Below are positions 42,187-52,201 of a stretch of DNA of 64,000 nt, one piece after another. Position 1 is the first letter of the stretch; each line of letters opens with the position of its first letter. This DNA is from OCS116 cluster bacterium AG-435-F03 (GTDB taxonomy: Bacteria > Pseudomonadota > Alphaproteobacteria > MED-G09). The notes under the pieces are model-generated. The model ran no database searches, had not been told where the DNA came from, and saw only the letters and a program-made list of their open reading frames with translations. The stretch covers positions 124,001 through 188,000 of the forward strand of contig QCOV01000002.1 in NCBI GenBank assembly GCA_003212795.1, written 5' to 3'. The position numbers and the translations under genes are program-made.

Positions 42187-43530
42187 TTAATGTAATATTT
42201 CACCCGACAAACTATTTTCATTAACCTTAGTAATTTTTATCTCAACGATATTTCCAATACATGAATTATCTGATTGAAAATGGACAGATTGTAAATATGG
42301 AGATCTTCCAGAGAAATAATTTGTTGATGTTTCTTTTTCAACTAATATAGGGAGATTTTTATTTAAAAATTTCTTATTAAAATTGTACATACTTTTTTTT
42401 ATTTCATCCTGTAACCTTGATAATCTCTCTGACTTTATCTTTTCTTCAATTTGATCTTCCATTTGACCTGCAGGTGTACCTGGTCTTGGTGAATATTTAA
42501 AGCTATACGCATGCGCATATCCTATTTTCGATATTATTTCTTGTGTCTTAAGAAAATCTTCTTCAGTTTCCCCAGGAAATCCAACAATAAAGTCTCCAGA
42601 AATAGCAATATCAGGTCTTACAGATTTAAGTTCATTAATAATATCAATATATTCAGATGAAGAGTAATTTCTATTCATATTCTTTAATACTTCATTCGAT
42701 CCAGACTGAATGGGCAAATGAAGATAAGGCTGAAGTTTTTTAATATCTTTATAGCTAGTAATTAATTTTTCATTCATGTCATTAGGATGACTAGTGGTAA
42801 ATCTAATCCTTTTAATATCTAAAAGAGATAGCTCATAAATTAAATCTGCAAAATCCATTTTATCGTAACTGTTAGTCCATGCATTAACATTTTGACCCAA
42901 CAAGATAATTTCTTTAACGCCAGAATCAATTAATTCGAGCGCTTCATTTTTAATTTCTGAGTATGGTCTTGAAGTCTCAACTCCTCTAGTATATGGAACA
43001 ACACAAAAGGTGCAGAACTTATCGCAGCCCTCTTGAACAGATAAAAATGAACTGACATTTCTATTAGCTTTTAATCTTTTTGGTAGTTTTTCAAATTTAT
43101 CATTATCAGGAGGCTCAATATCAATAATAGCTTTTTTCTTTTTTGACTTATCATTTTCAAAAGATTTTAAAATTTCAGGTAGGTGATGATATGTTAAAGG
43201 GCCGAAAACTAAGTCTATAATTGGAGCTCTTTTAACTAATTCTTTGCCCTCAGCTTGAGCAACACAACCTGCAACAGCTATTGTTGTTTTTCTTCCTTTA
43301 CCTGCTAGGCTTTTTTTTATTCTTCCTAGTTCAGAATAAATTTTTTCTGTTGCCTTTTCTCTAATATGACAAGTATTTAAAATCACCAGATCTGCATCTT
43401 CAACTGAATTAACAGACCCATAATCATAGGGGCTCATCATTTCCTGCATTCGATCACCATCATAGACATTCATTTGGCAACCAAAATTTTTAATGTACAA
43501 ACCCTTGTGGGTATTTTTATTTGAATTCAT
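42187..43530 (-). CDS. miaB: tRNA-2-methylthio-N6-dimethylallyladenosine synthase MiaB
   Basis: 447 residues, radical-SAM methylthiotransferase acting on A37 of tRNAs. N-terminal cluster cysteines lie in GCQMNVYD, NTCHIREKA and VAGCVAQAEG; the radical-SAM motif is CDKFCTFC (C-x3-C-x2-C); a C-terminal TRAM domain ends the chain. It sits between fur and phoH. In some Rhizobiales an acyltransferase gene lies between fur and miaB; here only 12 bases separate them. The Nfu carrier upstream may supply its Fe-S clusters. Confidence 0.97.
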   Translation of the reverse strand: MNSNKNTHKGLYIKNFGCQMNVYDGDRMQEMMSPYDYGSVNSVEDADLVILNTCHIREKATEKIYSELGRIKKSLAGKGRKTTIAVAGCVAQAEGKELVKRAPIIDLVFGPLTYHHLPEILKSFENDKSKKKKAIIDIEPPDNDKFEKLPKRLKANRNVSSFLSVQEGCDKFCTFCVVPYTRGVETSRPYSEIKNEALELIDSGVKEIILLGQNVNAWTNSYDKMDFADLIYELSLLDIKRIRFTTSHPNDMNEKLITSYKDIKKLQPYLHLPIQSGSNEVLKNMNRNYSSSEYIDIINELKSVRPDIAISGDFIVGFPGETEEDFLKTQEIISKIGYAHAYSFKYSPRPGTPAGQMEDQIEEKIKSERLSRLQDEIKKSMYNFNKKFLNKNLPILVEKETSTNYFSGRSPYLQSVHFQSDNSCIGNIVEIKITKVNENSLSGEILH

Positions 43531-43542
43531 TATGTGATTTCT

Positions 43543-43947
43543 TTATTGCTTTTTTCTTGCGTATAGCTCAAGTCTATGATCAACCAACTCAAAACCTAAT
43601 TCTTCTGCAATCTTTTTCTGTAGCATTTCTATTTCTTGATTTTGAAATTCTATAATTGTTCCATTTTCAATATCAATCAAGTGATCGTGATGGTCTTTTT
43701 CTTGAAAATTCTCATAACGCGATCTCCCATCACCAAATTCATGCTTAATTAAAATACCAGACTCCTCAAAAAGTCGAACAGTTCTATAAACCGTTGCTAC
43801 AGAAATATTATTATCAATAGCAATTGCTCTCTTATGTAATTCCTCAACATCAGGATGATCATTTGAACCATCAAGAACCTTAGCAATAACTCTTCTTTGC
43901 TCTGTAAGCCTTAATCCTTTATTCTCGCACAATTCTTCTATACTCAT
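43543..43947 (-). CDS. fur: Fur/Mur-type metal-dependent repressor
   Basis: 134 residues. The winged helix (LTEQRRVIAKVL, SVATVYRTVRLFEESGIL) and dimerisation/metal motif DHHDHLIDIENGTIIEF with HRLELYA near the end match alphaproteobacterial Fur, which in many members acts mainly as a manganese-responsive Mur. The usual C-terminal CxxC zinc pairs are absent, as is common in that lineage. tsaB-rimI-fur-miaB order is conserved in Rhizobiales. The window therefore holds two Fur-family regulators (with Irr at 24852-25244). Confidence 0.93.
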   Translation of the reverse strand: MSIEELCENKGLRLTEQRRVIAKVLDGSNDHPDVEELHKRAIAIDNNISVATVYRTVRLFEESGILIKHEFGDGRSRYENFQEKDHHDHLIDIENGTIIEFQNQEIEMLQKKIAEELGFELVDHRLELYARKKQ

Positions 43948-43977
43948 TTTCTTTTATCCTTAAACAAAATATAAGCA

Positions 43978-44442
43978 CTAAATATATGTTTTTTGCAATA
44001 ATAACCCATCTTGATATGAATTATTAATCTTATAATAATTTTTTATGTTTTTTATGTAAACAAATCCTATTTTTTTATAGAAATTTATAGCTAAATTATT
44101 GTTTTTATTTACTTCTAGGAAACATTTGCAAATTTTTTTATATGCAAAATATAATTCAACTTTCTTAAATAAAAGCAAACCAAATCCTTTATTCCTATAT
44201 TTACTTTTTATTTCAAGAGATAAAATTTCTGCTTCATCAACTAAATTTCGAAAAAAACAATATCCTACTGGTTTTTTACTTAAATAAATAATTAATCCTT
44301 GTCCTCCTCCTTTTTTCAACAGATGCTCTATTTCGCCTTCATTCCAATTTCTGGTATATATATCTTGTTGTAGATCTTTTATTAACTTGTAATTAGAATC
44401 ATCTAGAATCCTAAAATCTATTTTATCTTTTTCATATACCAT
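43978..44442 (-). CDS. rimI: GNAT acetyltransferase, likely RimI
   Basis: 154 residues. The acetyl-CoA motif A is SKYRNKGFGLLLFKKVE (R/Q-x-x-G-x-G/A pattern), followed by EVNKNNNLAINFYKKIGFVYIKNIKNYY. RimI acetylates the N-terminus of ribosomal S18 and in many genomes follows tsaB, as here (25-base overlap). The sequence is strongly diverged and Lys/Asn-rich, so the symbol rests largely on position. Confidence 0.85.
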   Translation of the reverse strand: MVYEKDKIDFRILDDSNYKLIKDLQQDIYTRNWNEGEIEHLLKKGGGQGLIIYLSKKPVGYCFFRNLVDEAEILSLEIKSKYRNKGFGLLLFKKVELYFAYKKICKCFLEVNKNNNLAINFYKKIGFVYIKNIKNYYKINNSYQDGLLLQKTYI

Positions 44443-45095
44443 GATGATTTAACTTTCTCAGCGGCAGGTTCTGAAAAATAATTTATATCTTTTAATTTAC
44501 TGAGTTTTAATTTTTTCTTTTTTAAGCTTAACATAAGATTAAGCGACATATCTTCAAAACTTCTTTCTATTAGATAAAAATTCTTTAAGTGAATAATGCC
44601 TTTTTGTAATGTATTTATGACAGCAAAATATTCTTCTGATGGAAAATTTTTTTTCAAATCATTTTTTGTAATTTTTAAAATACTGGTAATTTTATTACTA
44701 TTATTATCAAAAGCCTGAACAAATAGATCATCAGCTCTTGAAGGCATAATGCTAATAAATTTTTTGTCACTAGGTATTTCTCTATTAGCAAAAATTGATA
44801 ACAATTCTAATGAGGATAGTGAATAGAGAGGCAGTGAAATTCCTTTTGCAAAACCAAGAGCAAAAGATACCCCAACCCTTATACTTGTAAAGTTACCCGG
44901 TCCATTTGTGACAATAATATTATTTATATCTTTCAAGCTAACTTCTGCTTTGTCTAATGTATCAAATACAACTTCTGTAATAGTTTCTGACTGTAATTTA
45001 TTTGAATCATTAAAGGAATAATGACAATGCATATCACTATCTACAATTGATGCAGAACATGATTCATATGTTGTATCAATTATTAAAGTATTCAT
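44418..45095 (-). CDS. tsaB: tRNA threonylcarbamoyladenosine accessory protein TsaB
   Basis: 225 residues, ASKHA-fold partner of TsaD in t6A37 synthesis. N-terminal LIIDTTYESCSASIVD and the TNGPGNFTSIRVGVSFALGFAKG segment are the family's signatures. The C-terminal half is poorly conserved, as usual. It shares one base with the nitroreductase stop and overlaps rimI by 25 bases. Confidence 0.93.
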   Translation of the reverse strand: MNTLIIDTTYESCSASIVDSDMHCHYSFNDSNKLQSETITEVVFDTLDKAEVSLKDINNIIVTNGPGNFTSIRVGVSFALGFAKGISLPLYSLSSLELLSIFANREIPSDKKFISIMPSRADDLFVQAFDNNSNKITSILKITKNDLKKNFPSEEYFAVINTLQKGIIHLKNFYLIERSFEDMSLNLMLSLKKKKLKLSKLKDINYFSEPAAEKVKSSWYMKKIK

Positions 45096-45670
45096 TAGAG
45101 GATTTTACAAATCTCATCAAAATCAAACCTAGGTGACCTTTGAAATAATTTTGAATGATCTCCATAACCAAGGTTACAAATAAAATTTGATTTAAATTCA
45201 GTATCTGCAAAAAATTCTTTATCTAGGCCTTCATTATCAAAACCTGACATCGGTCCACAATCTAGACCTAAAGAGCGGGCTGCGATTATAAAGTAAGCGC
45301 CTTGTAATGAACTATTCCTAAAAGCTGTCATTTCAGCAAATTCCTCCGACCATGAAAACCAATCCCTGGCTTCAGGATTGTGAGGGAAAAGTTTTGGTAT
45401 GTGATTGTAGAATTCTTTGTCATAAGCAATTATTGCTGTAATCGGGGCAGATAGAGTTTTTTCAATATTTGACTCAATGACATGTTTAATTAATTTTTCT
45501 TTTGCTTCATTTGTTTTAATAAATACTATTCTAGCTGGAGAGCAGTTGGCGCTTGTTGGGCCCCATTTCATAATATCATATAATTCATGAAGTAAATTTT
45601 CGGGTACTTCTTTAGAAGTCCAATCATTGTGAGACCTACCATGTATAAAAATATCTTCAATTTTACTCAT
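45095..45670 (-). CDS. nitroreductase-family flavoprotein (RutE/HadB-like)
   Basis: 191 residues. FMN-binding segments are HGRSHNDWTSKEVPENLLHE, KWGPTSANCSPARIVFI and the AARSLGLDCGPMSGFD region, the pattern of the malonic semialdehyde reductase RutE/HadB subgroup. NAD(P)H-dependent reduction is expected; the substrate is not certain because no other rut genes are present. It overlaps nfu by 8 bases and tsaB by one, so it is co-expressed with housekeeping genes. Confidence 0.88.
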   Translation of the reverse strand: MSKIEDIFIHGRSHNDWTSKEVPENLLHELYDIMKWGPTSANCSPARIVFIKTNEAKEKLIKHVIESNIEKTLSAPITAIIAYDKEFYNHIPKLFPHNPEARDWFSWSEEFAEMTAFRNSSLQGAYFIIAARSLGLDCGPMSGFDNEGLDKEFFADTEFKSNFICNLGYGDHSKLFQRSPRFDFDEICKIL

Positions 45671-46223
45671 TTTGAAGAGGCACTACACTTTCTACTTCAG
45701 GAACATAATGTTTTAATAAATTCTCCACACCATTTTTTAATGTCATAGTTGAAGCAGGACATCCATCGCAAGAACCTCTCATACTAATATATACAACACC
45801 ATCCTCAAATTTATTAAAAATAATATCACCGCCATCCCTAGCTACAGCAGGGCGAACCTTTTCTTCTATTATTTGATTAATTTTAATTGAGGTGTCATCA
45901 CTTAATTCTTTAATTTCCTCAGAGCGATTTACATCTTCATCATTTATAAAAGGTAAACCAGAAACATAATGATTAGAAATACAGCTTAGTACTTCCGTCT
46001 TAGTATTTTCCCAGCTTTTATCTTTTAATGTTACTGTAATAAAGTCAGATGCTAGATATACACCACAAACTCCATCAATTCCAAAAAGAGCGGTTGCAAT
46101 AGGTGAAACTTTGGCTGTATTAACATCTTTATAATAAACTGATGGTATTTCTCCTAATACCGATTCTCCAGGTATAAATTTTAAAGTTTCCGGATTTGGT
46201 GTCTCTTCTGTCTGTATAAACAT
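45663..46223 (-). CDS. nfu: Nfu-type iron-sulfur carrier
   Basis: 186 residues in two parts: an Nfu N-terminal domain (MFIQTEETPNPETLKFIPG) and the NifU-like C-terminal domain with the cluster motif CDGCPASTMTLKNGVE (CxxC). Such proteins pass 4Fe-4S clusters to targets; MiaB, encoded downstream in the same run, and Nth are possible clients (inference). It starts 12 bases after the stress-protein gene. The usp-nfu-tsaB order is known from alphaproteobacteria. Confidence 0.95.
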   Translation of the reverse strand: MFIQTEETPNPETLKFIPGESVLGEIPSVYYKDVNTAKVSPIATALFGIDGVCGVYLASDFITVTLKDKSWENTKTEVLSCISNHYVSGLPFINDEDVNRSEEIKELSDDTSIKINQIIEEKVRPAVARDGGDIIFNKFEDGVVYISMRGSCDGCPASTMTLKNGVENLLKHYVPEVESVVPLQNE

Positions 46224-46235
46224 TTTTTTACCTAT

Positions 46236-46697
46236 CTATTTAATTCCAACGAGTTCATCAATATTATCATTACTTATATCGCCTGGTATTACAACAACTG
46301 GAATAGAAAATCCAGACTTTGATATAAATTCAACTAATTCTCCTGGTGATTCACCTTTATTATTCGAAGCGATTACCAAGTAACCAATATCGGATTTATC
46401 CCTAATTATATTATTTACAATATTAATTTTTGAACCGTGTAAAATCTCATAAGATATATTTACTTTTGAAAATCCAGATATATTTTTCTGAAGTTGCTCA
46501 ATAAGTATTTTAGTATTTTCTTCAGCTTCTTCTATTATTTTTCTTTCCACACCAAGCCAATGAGTTTCTTTTTGGTTATCAATAGCAACAATTACAACTA
46601 ATTCTTTTTCAGCGAGCTCTGATCTTCTAGCCGCATAACGAACAGCCGATTCGCATTCAGGTGTGCCGTCTATAACTACTAAAAAATTACCAGACAA
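46236..46697 (-). CDS. universal stress protein family
   Basis: 153 residues, UspA fold: FLVVIDGTPECESAVRYAARR at the start and the last-strand region FISKSGFSIPVVVIPGD. The ATP-binding G-x2-G-x9-G-S/T loop is degenerate (ASNNKGESPGELVEF), so nucleotide binding is doubtful. It lies between trpS and nfu, as in Rhizobiales. Function unknown beyond family membership. Confidence 0.88.
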   Translation of the reverse strand: MSGNFLVVIDGTPECESAVRYAARRSELAEKELVVIVAIDNQKETHWLGVERKIIEEAEENTKILIEQLQKNISGFSKVNISYEILHGSKINIVNNIIRDKSDIGYLVIASNNKGESPGELVEFISKSGFSIPVVVIPGDISNDNIDELVGIK

Positions 46698-46712
46698 TTT
46701 CTTCTCCAGTAA

Positions 46713-47732
46713 TCATCCTAAGCCAACAATAGATTTTACTTCATTAATTATAGGATCAGATTTTTCTTTGGCTTTAAGCATTCCATCATGGAGTATTTTT
46801 TTTAAATATGTCTTATCATTTTTTAATTCTTTGAATCTAATTCTTATTGGTTCCATCTCGTTTATTACAACATCGCAAAGATCGCTTTTAAACTCTGACA
46901 GTTTTTTTCCTTCAAACTTATTAATGACTCCTTCAATCTTTTCACCTGAAAAAGCACTATATATGTTAATTAAATTATTTATCTCAGGTCTTTCATTTAA
47001 TTCTTTAATGGCTGATGGCATAGGAAGTGGATCAGTTTTAGCTTTAGCAATTTTTTTCATAATAAGATCATTCTCATCAGAAAATTCAATTCTTGTCATT
47101 TCAGAACTATCTGATTTCGACATTTTCTTTTCACCATCGCGTAATGACATAACTCTTGAAGCTACTGGCAAAATCATTGGCTCAGGCAAAGGAAAAAATT
47201 CATTTTCATTAGCCCTTCCAAAATCATTATTAAATTTTTGAGCGATATCTCTAGTAATCTCTAGATGTTGTTTCTGATCATCTCCCACAGGAACTAAATT
47301 TGCATGGTACAAAAGAATATCTGAGGCCATTAAATTTGGATAAACATATAAACCGACAGAAACTTTCTCTCTATTTTTACCAGCTTTCTCTTTAAATTGA
47401 GTCATTCTATTAAGCCAACCAATTCTAGAAACACAGTTTAATATCCATGCTAATTCTGCATGAGCTGGAATTTGAGATTGAACAAAAATTGTTGCCTTAT
47501 CTGGATCGATGCCAGAAGCTATATAAGCCGCAGCCACTTCAATAATATTCTCACTTAGAACTTCAGGATCCTGCCAAACCGTTATTGCGTGAAGATCAAC
47601 AATGCAAAAGATTGAATCAAATTGATTTTGTACTTCTACAAAATTTTTAATAGCACCAAGATAATTACCAATATGAAGAGATCCTGAAGGCTGAACCCCA
47701 GAAAATACTCTTTCTTTCATTTCATTTGTCAT
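46713..47732 (-). CDS. trpS: tryptophanyl-tRNA synthetase
   Basis: 339 residues, class I synthetase. The HIGH-type motif is SGSLHIGNYLGA and the KMSKS loop KKMSKSDSSEM; VGDDQKQHLEITRDIA is a further TrpRS signature. Length is typical. A second Met at codon 5 is an alternative start; neither has a ribosome site. It starts 7 bases after murJ, again the Rhizobiales order. Confidence 0.97.
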   Translation of the reverse strand: MTNEMKERVFSGVQPSGSLHIGNYLGAIKNFVEVQNQFDSIFCIVDLHAITVWQDPEVLSENIIEVAAAYIASGIDPDKATIFVQSQIPAHAELAWILNCVSRIGWLNRMTQFKEKAGKNREKVSVGLYVYPNLMASDILLYHANLVPVGDDQKQHLEITRDIAQKFNNDFGRANENEFFPLPEPMILPVASRVMSLRDGEKKMSKSDSSEMTRIEFSDENDLIMKKIAKAKTDPLPMPSAIKELNERPEINNLINIYSAFSGEKIEGVINKFEGKKLSEFKSDLCDVVINEMEPIRIRFKELKNDKTYLKKILHDGMLKAKEKSDPIINEVKSIVGLG

Positions 47733-47739
47733 TTGATAA

Positions 47740-49275
47740 TTAAAAATCCTTAATAAAGGTCTTTATATCATCTTTCCTATAAAACCCTATAAGAAATAGG
47801 CATATCAAATAAGAGAGTAAACCAATCATCACTAAAATCACCAATGAGATAGCCGGATAACTTAAATTAATATTATTAATTAATAAGCTTATTATTAAAA
47901 ACATTATTGCTGAACTAAATAATACCTTAATAATATCTGCTAATGTATCTTTACCAAAAAAAACTAAAGATAATTCTTTTAGTTTTTTATAGAATATTAT
48001 TACATGAATCCACGCAGATACAGATGTAGCATAAGCAATTCCAATAACACCAAAACCAATAAATAAAGGAACTGAGAGAACTATATTTATAGAAATCGCA
48101 TAAAGACTAAATTTTAAAGGATTCTTTGTATCTGACATTGAATAAAAAGCCGAAGAGAAAATTCTTATCAAAACATAGGCTGGAAGACCCAATGAAAAAC
48201 CTATTAACACAGCTGAAACAATTTTAACTTCTGCTGAACCAAAAACTCCATATTCATAAATAACACTCACAATAGTTTCTGATAAAATTATCAAACCAAA
48301 AGCGGCTGGAATAATTAACGCAAGGGCTATTTTAATAGTATTGCTTAATAAGCTTTTCATCTCTTTTTTTTGATTATTAATATTTAAGGAAGTGAGATGA
48401 GGTAAGATGACTGTTCCTATAGAAATACCTATCAAGGCAAGAGGCAACTGATAAAGGCGCTCAGCATAATACAATATTGATATTCCTCCTTCTTTAAATG
48501 AACAAATGAGTCCTGAAATCAAAATATTAAACTGAACTGCAAAACCCGAAATTGTCTGCGGCCAAGCGAGTTTTGAGAAATCTTTCAAAGATTTATTATC
48601 TTTCTTTTTAGTAAATCTTAATGAAAATTTTTGCTTCTTTAAAACATAAAAAATTAATAAGAAATGCAGAAAACCGGATATTGATACAGCAAAAGATAAG
48701 AGATAACCCCTATCTATCATGTTTAGATTGGGAAACAATAAAGCTATAATTAAAAAGATATTTAAAAATATTGGGGCTAAAGATGTTACAAAAAACTTAC
48801 CTTGATTATTAATAATCGCCGATCCTAAGGATGAAAGTGATATAAAAATAATATAAGGAAGGGTTAACCTAGAGTAACTTGTTGCAATATCAATTTTTAT
48901 TTGATTTTCACTAAAACCCCCTGCTAATAAATAAATCAGTAATGGCATTAATATTTGAGCAAGCAAAACCAATAAGGTAATAGTAGTAATCATATAAAAT
49001 AAGACGCTTTCGGCAAAATTTATCGATTTGTTTTTATTTTCGGAAAAATCTCTTGAAAAGATTGGTATGAACGATGCAGAAAATGCACCCTCGGATGTTA
49101 TCCTCCTGAAAATATTTGGTATTCTTAATGCTATAAAAAAAGCATCAGCAACATAGCTTATTCCAATAACTCTACTAAATAACATATCTCGAATTAATCC
49201 CAGTAATCGACTTAAAGCTGTAAATAAACTGACAGTTATTATACTTCTGGGTGCTTTATTATTATACATATTCAC
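47740..49275 (-). CDS. murJ: lipid II flippase MurJ
   Basis: 511 residues, MOP-superfamily membrane protein with about 14 helices. The N-terminal LSRLLGLIRDMLFSRVIG and IPNIFRRITSEGAFSASFIPIFS segments are signatures of MurJ/MviN, and PLALIGISIGTVILPHLTSL recurs. It flips undecaprenyl-linked peptidoglycan precursor across the inner membrane. Its first codons overlap glnD by 14 bases. Confidence 0.96.
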   Translation of the reverse strand: MNMYNNKAPRSIITVSLFTALSRLLGLIRDMLFSRVIGISYVADAFFIALRIPNIFRRITSEGAFSASFIPIFSRDFSENKNKSINFAESVLFYMITTITLLVLLAQILMPLLIYLLAGGFSENQIKIDIATSYSRLTLPYIIFISLSSLGSAIINNQGKFFVTSLAPIFLNIFLIIALLFPNLNMIDRGYLLSFAVSISGFLHFLLIFYVLKKQKFSLRFTKKKDNKSLKDFSKLAWPQTISGFAVQFNILISGLICSFKEGGISILYYAERLYQLPLALIGISIGTVILPHLTSLNINNQKKEMKSLLSNTIKIALALIIPAAFGLIILSETIVSVIYEYGVFGSAEVKIVSAVLIGFSLGLPAYVLIRIFSSAFYSMSDTKNPLKFSLYAISINIVLSVPLFIGFGVIGIAYATSVSAWIHVIIFYKKLKELSLVFFGKDTLADIIKVLFSSAIMFLIISLLINNINLSYPAISLVILVMIGLLSYLICLFLIGFYRKDDIKTFIKDF

Positions 49276-52006
49276 TAAAGCTAATTGATTTAATAAGCTC
49301 TTTTTGTATATTTTCTATTTTACTTCTAGAAGATATTTTTTCACCGCTCTTATTTAAAACATAAAAAACATCTGTAGCTCTTTCACCAAATGTTGCTATA
49401 TGAGCGCTCCGAATATCAATACTTAAGTCAGAGATCTTTCTTGTTAAATCATTAAGAAGTCCAGGTCTATCTTTAGCGCTAACCTCAATAACAGAATATT
49501 TTTTTGAAAGAGAGTTATAAATTGATACATCAGGTAAAATGTTAAATGCTGAAGACCTTTTATCAATATTATCTTCATAATTAATTAACGGAATTTCATC
49601 TTCATTAATAAAAAGTAATATTTTCTCCTTAATTCTTGATAATCTTTTCCTATCAACAATTTTTTTTCCAAAATTATCCTGGATCCACAGAATATCAATA
49701 ACATTACTCTTATTAGAAAATATTCTGGCATCAACAATATTAATATTCATATCAAGACATCCAGATGTAATTCTTTCAAAAAGTCTTTTTTTATCTTGAG
49801 TTATAACTGTCATAATTGTTGAAGAATAATCATCTGAATTATAAAAATCGATAATATCATTTTCTTTATCTTGATTGCCTTTTTCCCATGCTATTAAATT
49901 CTGAATTTGTATTTTTTCTGGGACTGATGACCAATATTTTTCGTCAACTAAATCAAACCACCTTAATTTTTTTTCTTCACTTATATTATTTATTTTAGAT
50001 TTTATTTTTTCCTTGATCTCATTTGCTCTGTATACTCGATCTTTCGAAGAATAATTACCTGTTAAAGCAAGATAAGTTTCTTTATACAGATTCTTTAATA
50101 GTTCTCCTTTCCAGTCATTCCATACGCCCGGACCAACAGCCCTAATATCTGCAACAGTCAAAAACAAAAGAAGCTTAAGTCTTTTTGTAGTTTGAATTTT
50201 TTCAGCAAAATCTGAAATAGTTACTGGGTCAGAAATATCTCTTCTTTGAGCAAAATCACTCATCGCCAAATGATCTAATACTAACCAAGAGATCATTTCT
50301 TCATCTTTCTCAGAAAGACCAAGGCGCTTAGCCATTTTTCTTACTACTTTTTGTCCTTCTTCTGAATGATCATTCTCTCTACCCTTTGCTATATCATGGA
50401 AGAATATTGCTAGAGACAGAATTCTTTTTTCATCATCATCAAGGTTTAATGAATTCAGAATATCAAAACCTTCATCCTTTGAGTGAAAAATTTTATTTAA
50501 TTCACCCACTGCTTTAATTAAATGTTCATCAGCTGTATAATGGTGATACATATTAAATTGCATTAAACCTACAATTCTTCCAAAATCAGGGATAAATTTT
50601 CCTAAAACACCACATTCATTCATAGCCCTTAGAGTTTTTTCTGCCTTAGGGCTGCTTAAAATATTTGTAAATAACTCATTAGTTTTAATATTATTTCTTA
50701 ATCTATGATCAATAAGATTAGCTGACTTTCTAATAATTCTTACTGCATTTGGATGGGCAAATAAGTTATTTTTTTCAAGAAGATTAAAAAATAATATTAT
50801 CTTACTTGGGTCTCTCTTGAAGATATCTTCATTTGATACATTAAGTCTCCCTTTTGAGCTATAAAGACCAAGTCCGCCACCGGTATAAACATATTTAGCG
50901 GGAACTTCAAAAAAATTTCTTATGATTGAAATTAGTGAAGTTTTATTTTTTTGTTTTTCTTCAAGAACTGAACATATTACTCTTGTTAAATCACCAACTT
51001 CTTTGGCAATAAGAAAATAATGCTTCATAAATCTTTCAACTGGTTTTAATCCTTTTCTATCATTATAACTAAGCTTATCAGCCATCTCCATTTGGACATT
51101 AAAATTTATTATATCATTTGGATTTTTCTCTATGAAATGCAGCTGACATCTAATATACCAAAGAAAATCTTCACATTTCTTAAAACTTTCAGCTTCTCTC
51201 TCTGTAAGAACACCTTTTTTAACCATTTGATCTGGTCTAGAAGCTTGATAACAAAAATTTGTCATCCAAGATAAGCTTTCTAAATCTCTCAGACCTCCTT
51301 TTCCATTTTTTATATTTGGCTCAACAAGGTACCTAGATTGTCCTTCCTTAATATGTCTGGACTCTCTCTCTTCAAGCTTTGCATCAATAAATTCTTTTGA
51401 TGATCTTTTAGAAATTGTATTCCTAAATTTCTTATCAAAAACTTTTTTTACCTCTCTATCTCCGCAAATATATCTTGCATCCAAAAGTGATGTTGTGATT
51501 GTCTGGTCCTTAGACGAGAGAGTTAAGCACTCATTAATATTTCTTGATGCGTGACCAATCTTTAGACCTAAGTCCCAAAGAAAATATAGCAAGTTCTCAG
51601 TTATGCTCTCAGCCCAAGCAGTCTTTTTAAAAGGCATTAAAAATAAAAGATCGATATCTGATCCAGGTGATATTTTTCCTCTACCATAGCCTCCGGTAGC
51701 TATTATTGCCATTTTTTCAAAATCAGTTTTATTTTGTGAAATATAATTATGAGCATTTAAATATTGATAGTAATTTTTAATGACATGGTCATAAAGATTA
51801 GCTATTTCTTTTGCACATTCAGAGCCTTTATAATTTCCTTGTTCAAGATTTTTTTTTGCTTTTTGCAAAGAATTATTAATTATATCCTTTGTTTTAGATA
51901 TAATTTCTTTATAGCTCTCTCTATTTTCTCTTAAATCAACATCTAGATAATTGGAAAGAAACTCAAATGAGCTATCATCTACTAATTCTTTGGTTAATTT
52001 ATTCAT
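49262..52006 (-). CDS. glnD: bifunctional uridylyltransferase/uridylyl-removing enzyme GlnD
   Basis: 914 residues, sensor of glutamine that modifies PII proteins. The nucleotidyltransferase motif is GGYGRG...GSDIDLL (residues 105-121). The HD domain shows FFHDIAKGRENDHSEEG, needed for uridylyl removal, and two ACT domains end the chain (the second with VIEVSAKDRPGLLNDLTRKI). All parts are intact, so PII control of nitrogen is retained despite streamlining; glnB is not in the window. First gene of the 16-gene minus-strand run. Confidence 0.97.
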   Translation of the reverse strand: MNKLTKELVDDSSFEFLSNYLDVDLRENRESYKEIISKTKDIINNSLQKAKKNLEQGNYKGSECAKEIANLYDHVIKNYYQYLNAHNYISQNKTDFEKMAIIATGGYGRGKISPGSDIDLLFLMPFKKTAWAESITENLLYFLWDLGLKIGHASRNINECLTLSSKDQTITTSLLDARYICGDREVKKVFDKKFRNTISKRSSKEFIDAKLEERESRHIKEGQSRYLVEPNIKNGKGGLRDLESLSWMTNFCYQASRPDQMVKKGVLTEREAESFKKCEDFLWYIRCQLHFIEKNPNDIINFNVQMEMADKLSYNDRKGLKPVERFMKHYFLIAKEVGDLTRVICSVLEEKQKNKTSLISIIRNFFEVPAKYVYTGGGLGLYSSKGRLNVSNEDIFKRDPSKIILFFNLLEKNNLFAHPNAVRIIRKSANLIDHRLRNNIKTNELFTNILSSPKAEKTLRAMNECGVLGKFIPDFGRIVGLMQFNMYHHYTADEHLIKAVGELNKIFHSKDEGFDILNSLNLDDDEKRILSLAIFFHDIAKGRENDHSEEGQKVVRKMAKRLGLSEKDEEMISWLVLDHLAMSDFAQRRDISDPVTISDFAEKIQTTKRLKLLLFLTVADIRAVGPGVWNDWKGELLKNLYKETYLALTGNYSSKDRVYRANEIKEKIKSKINNISEEKKLRWFDLVDEKYWSSVPEKIQIQNLIAWEKGNQDKENDIIDFYNSDDYSSTIMTVITQDKKRLFERITSGCLDMNINIVDARIFSNKSNVIDILWIQDNFGKKIVDRKRLSRIKEKILLFINEDEIPLINYEDNIDKRSSAFNILPDVSIYNSLSKKYSVIEVSAKDRPGLLNDLTRKISDLSIDIRSAHIATFGERATDVFYVLNKSGEKISSRSKIENIQKELIKSISFSEYV

Positions 52007-52139
52007 ATCAAAATTATAATAAAACGTTTCATTACATTTATTGATTTTTTATTCAAAAGTAAAATTTTAGATAAAATACTGTATTTTAGTAATTAAAATT
52101 TATAAAAATATATATTTTTATTATATTATTATAAAATAC

Positions 52140-52168
52140 TTGACTAAATTATTATTTTCCGATAGTTA
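52140..52168 (+). promoter_or_regulatory. candidate maeB promoter in glnD-maeB spacer
   Basis: In the 195-base, extremely AT-rich divergent spacer, TTGACT (52140-52145) is followed after 17 bases by TAGTTA (52163-52168), 33 bases before the maeB ATG. The -35 is good and the -10 moderate. A matching promoter for glnD on the other strand was not resolved. Confidence 0.35.
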
Positions 52169-52201
52169 ATTCAATCTTAATGTTTAAGAAATGTAATTAA
52201 T

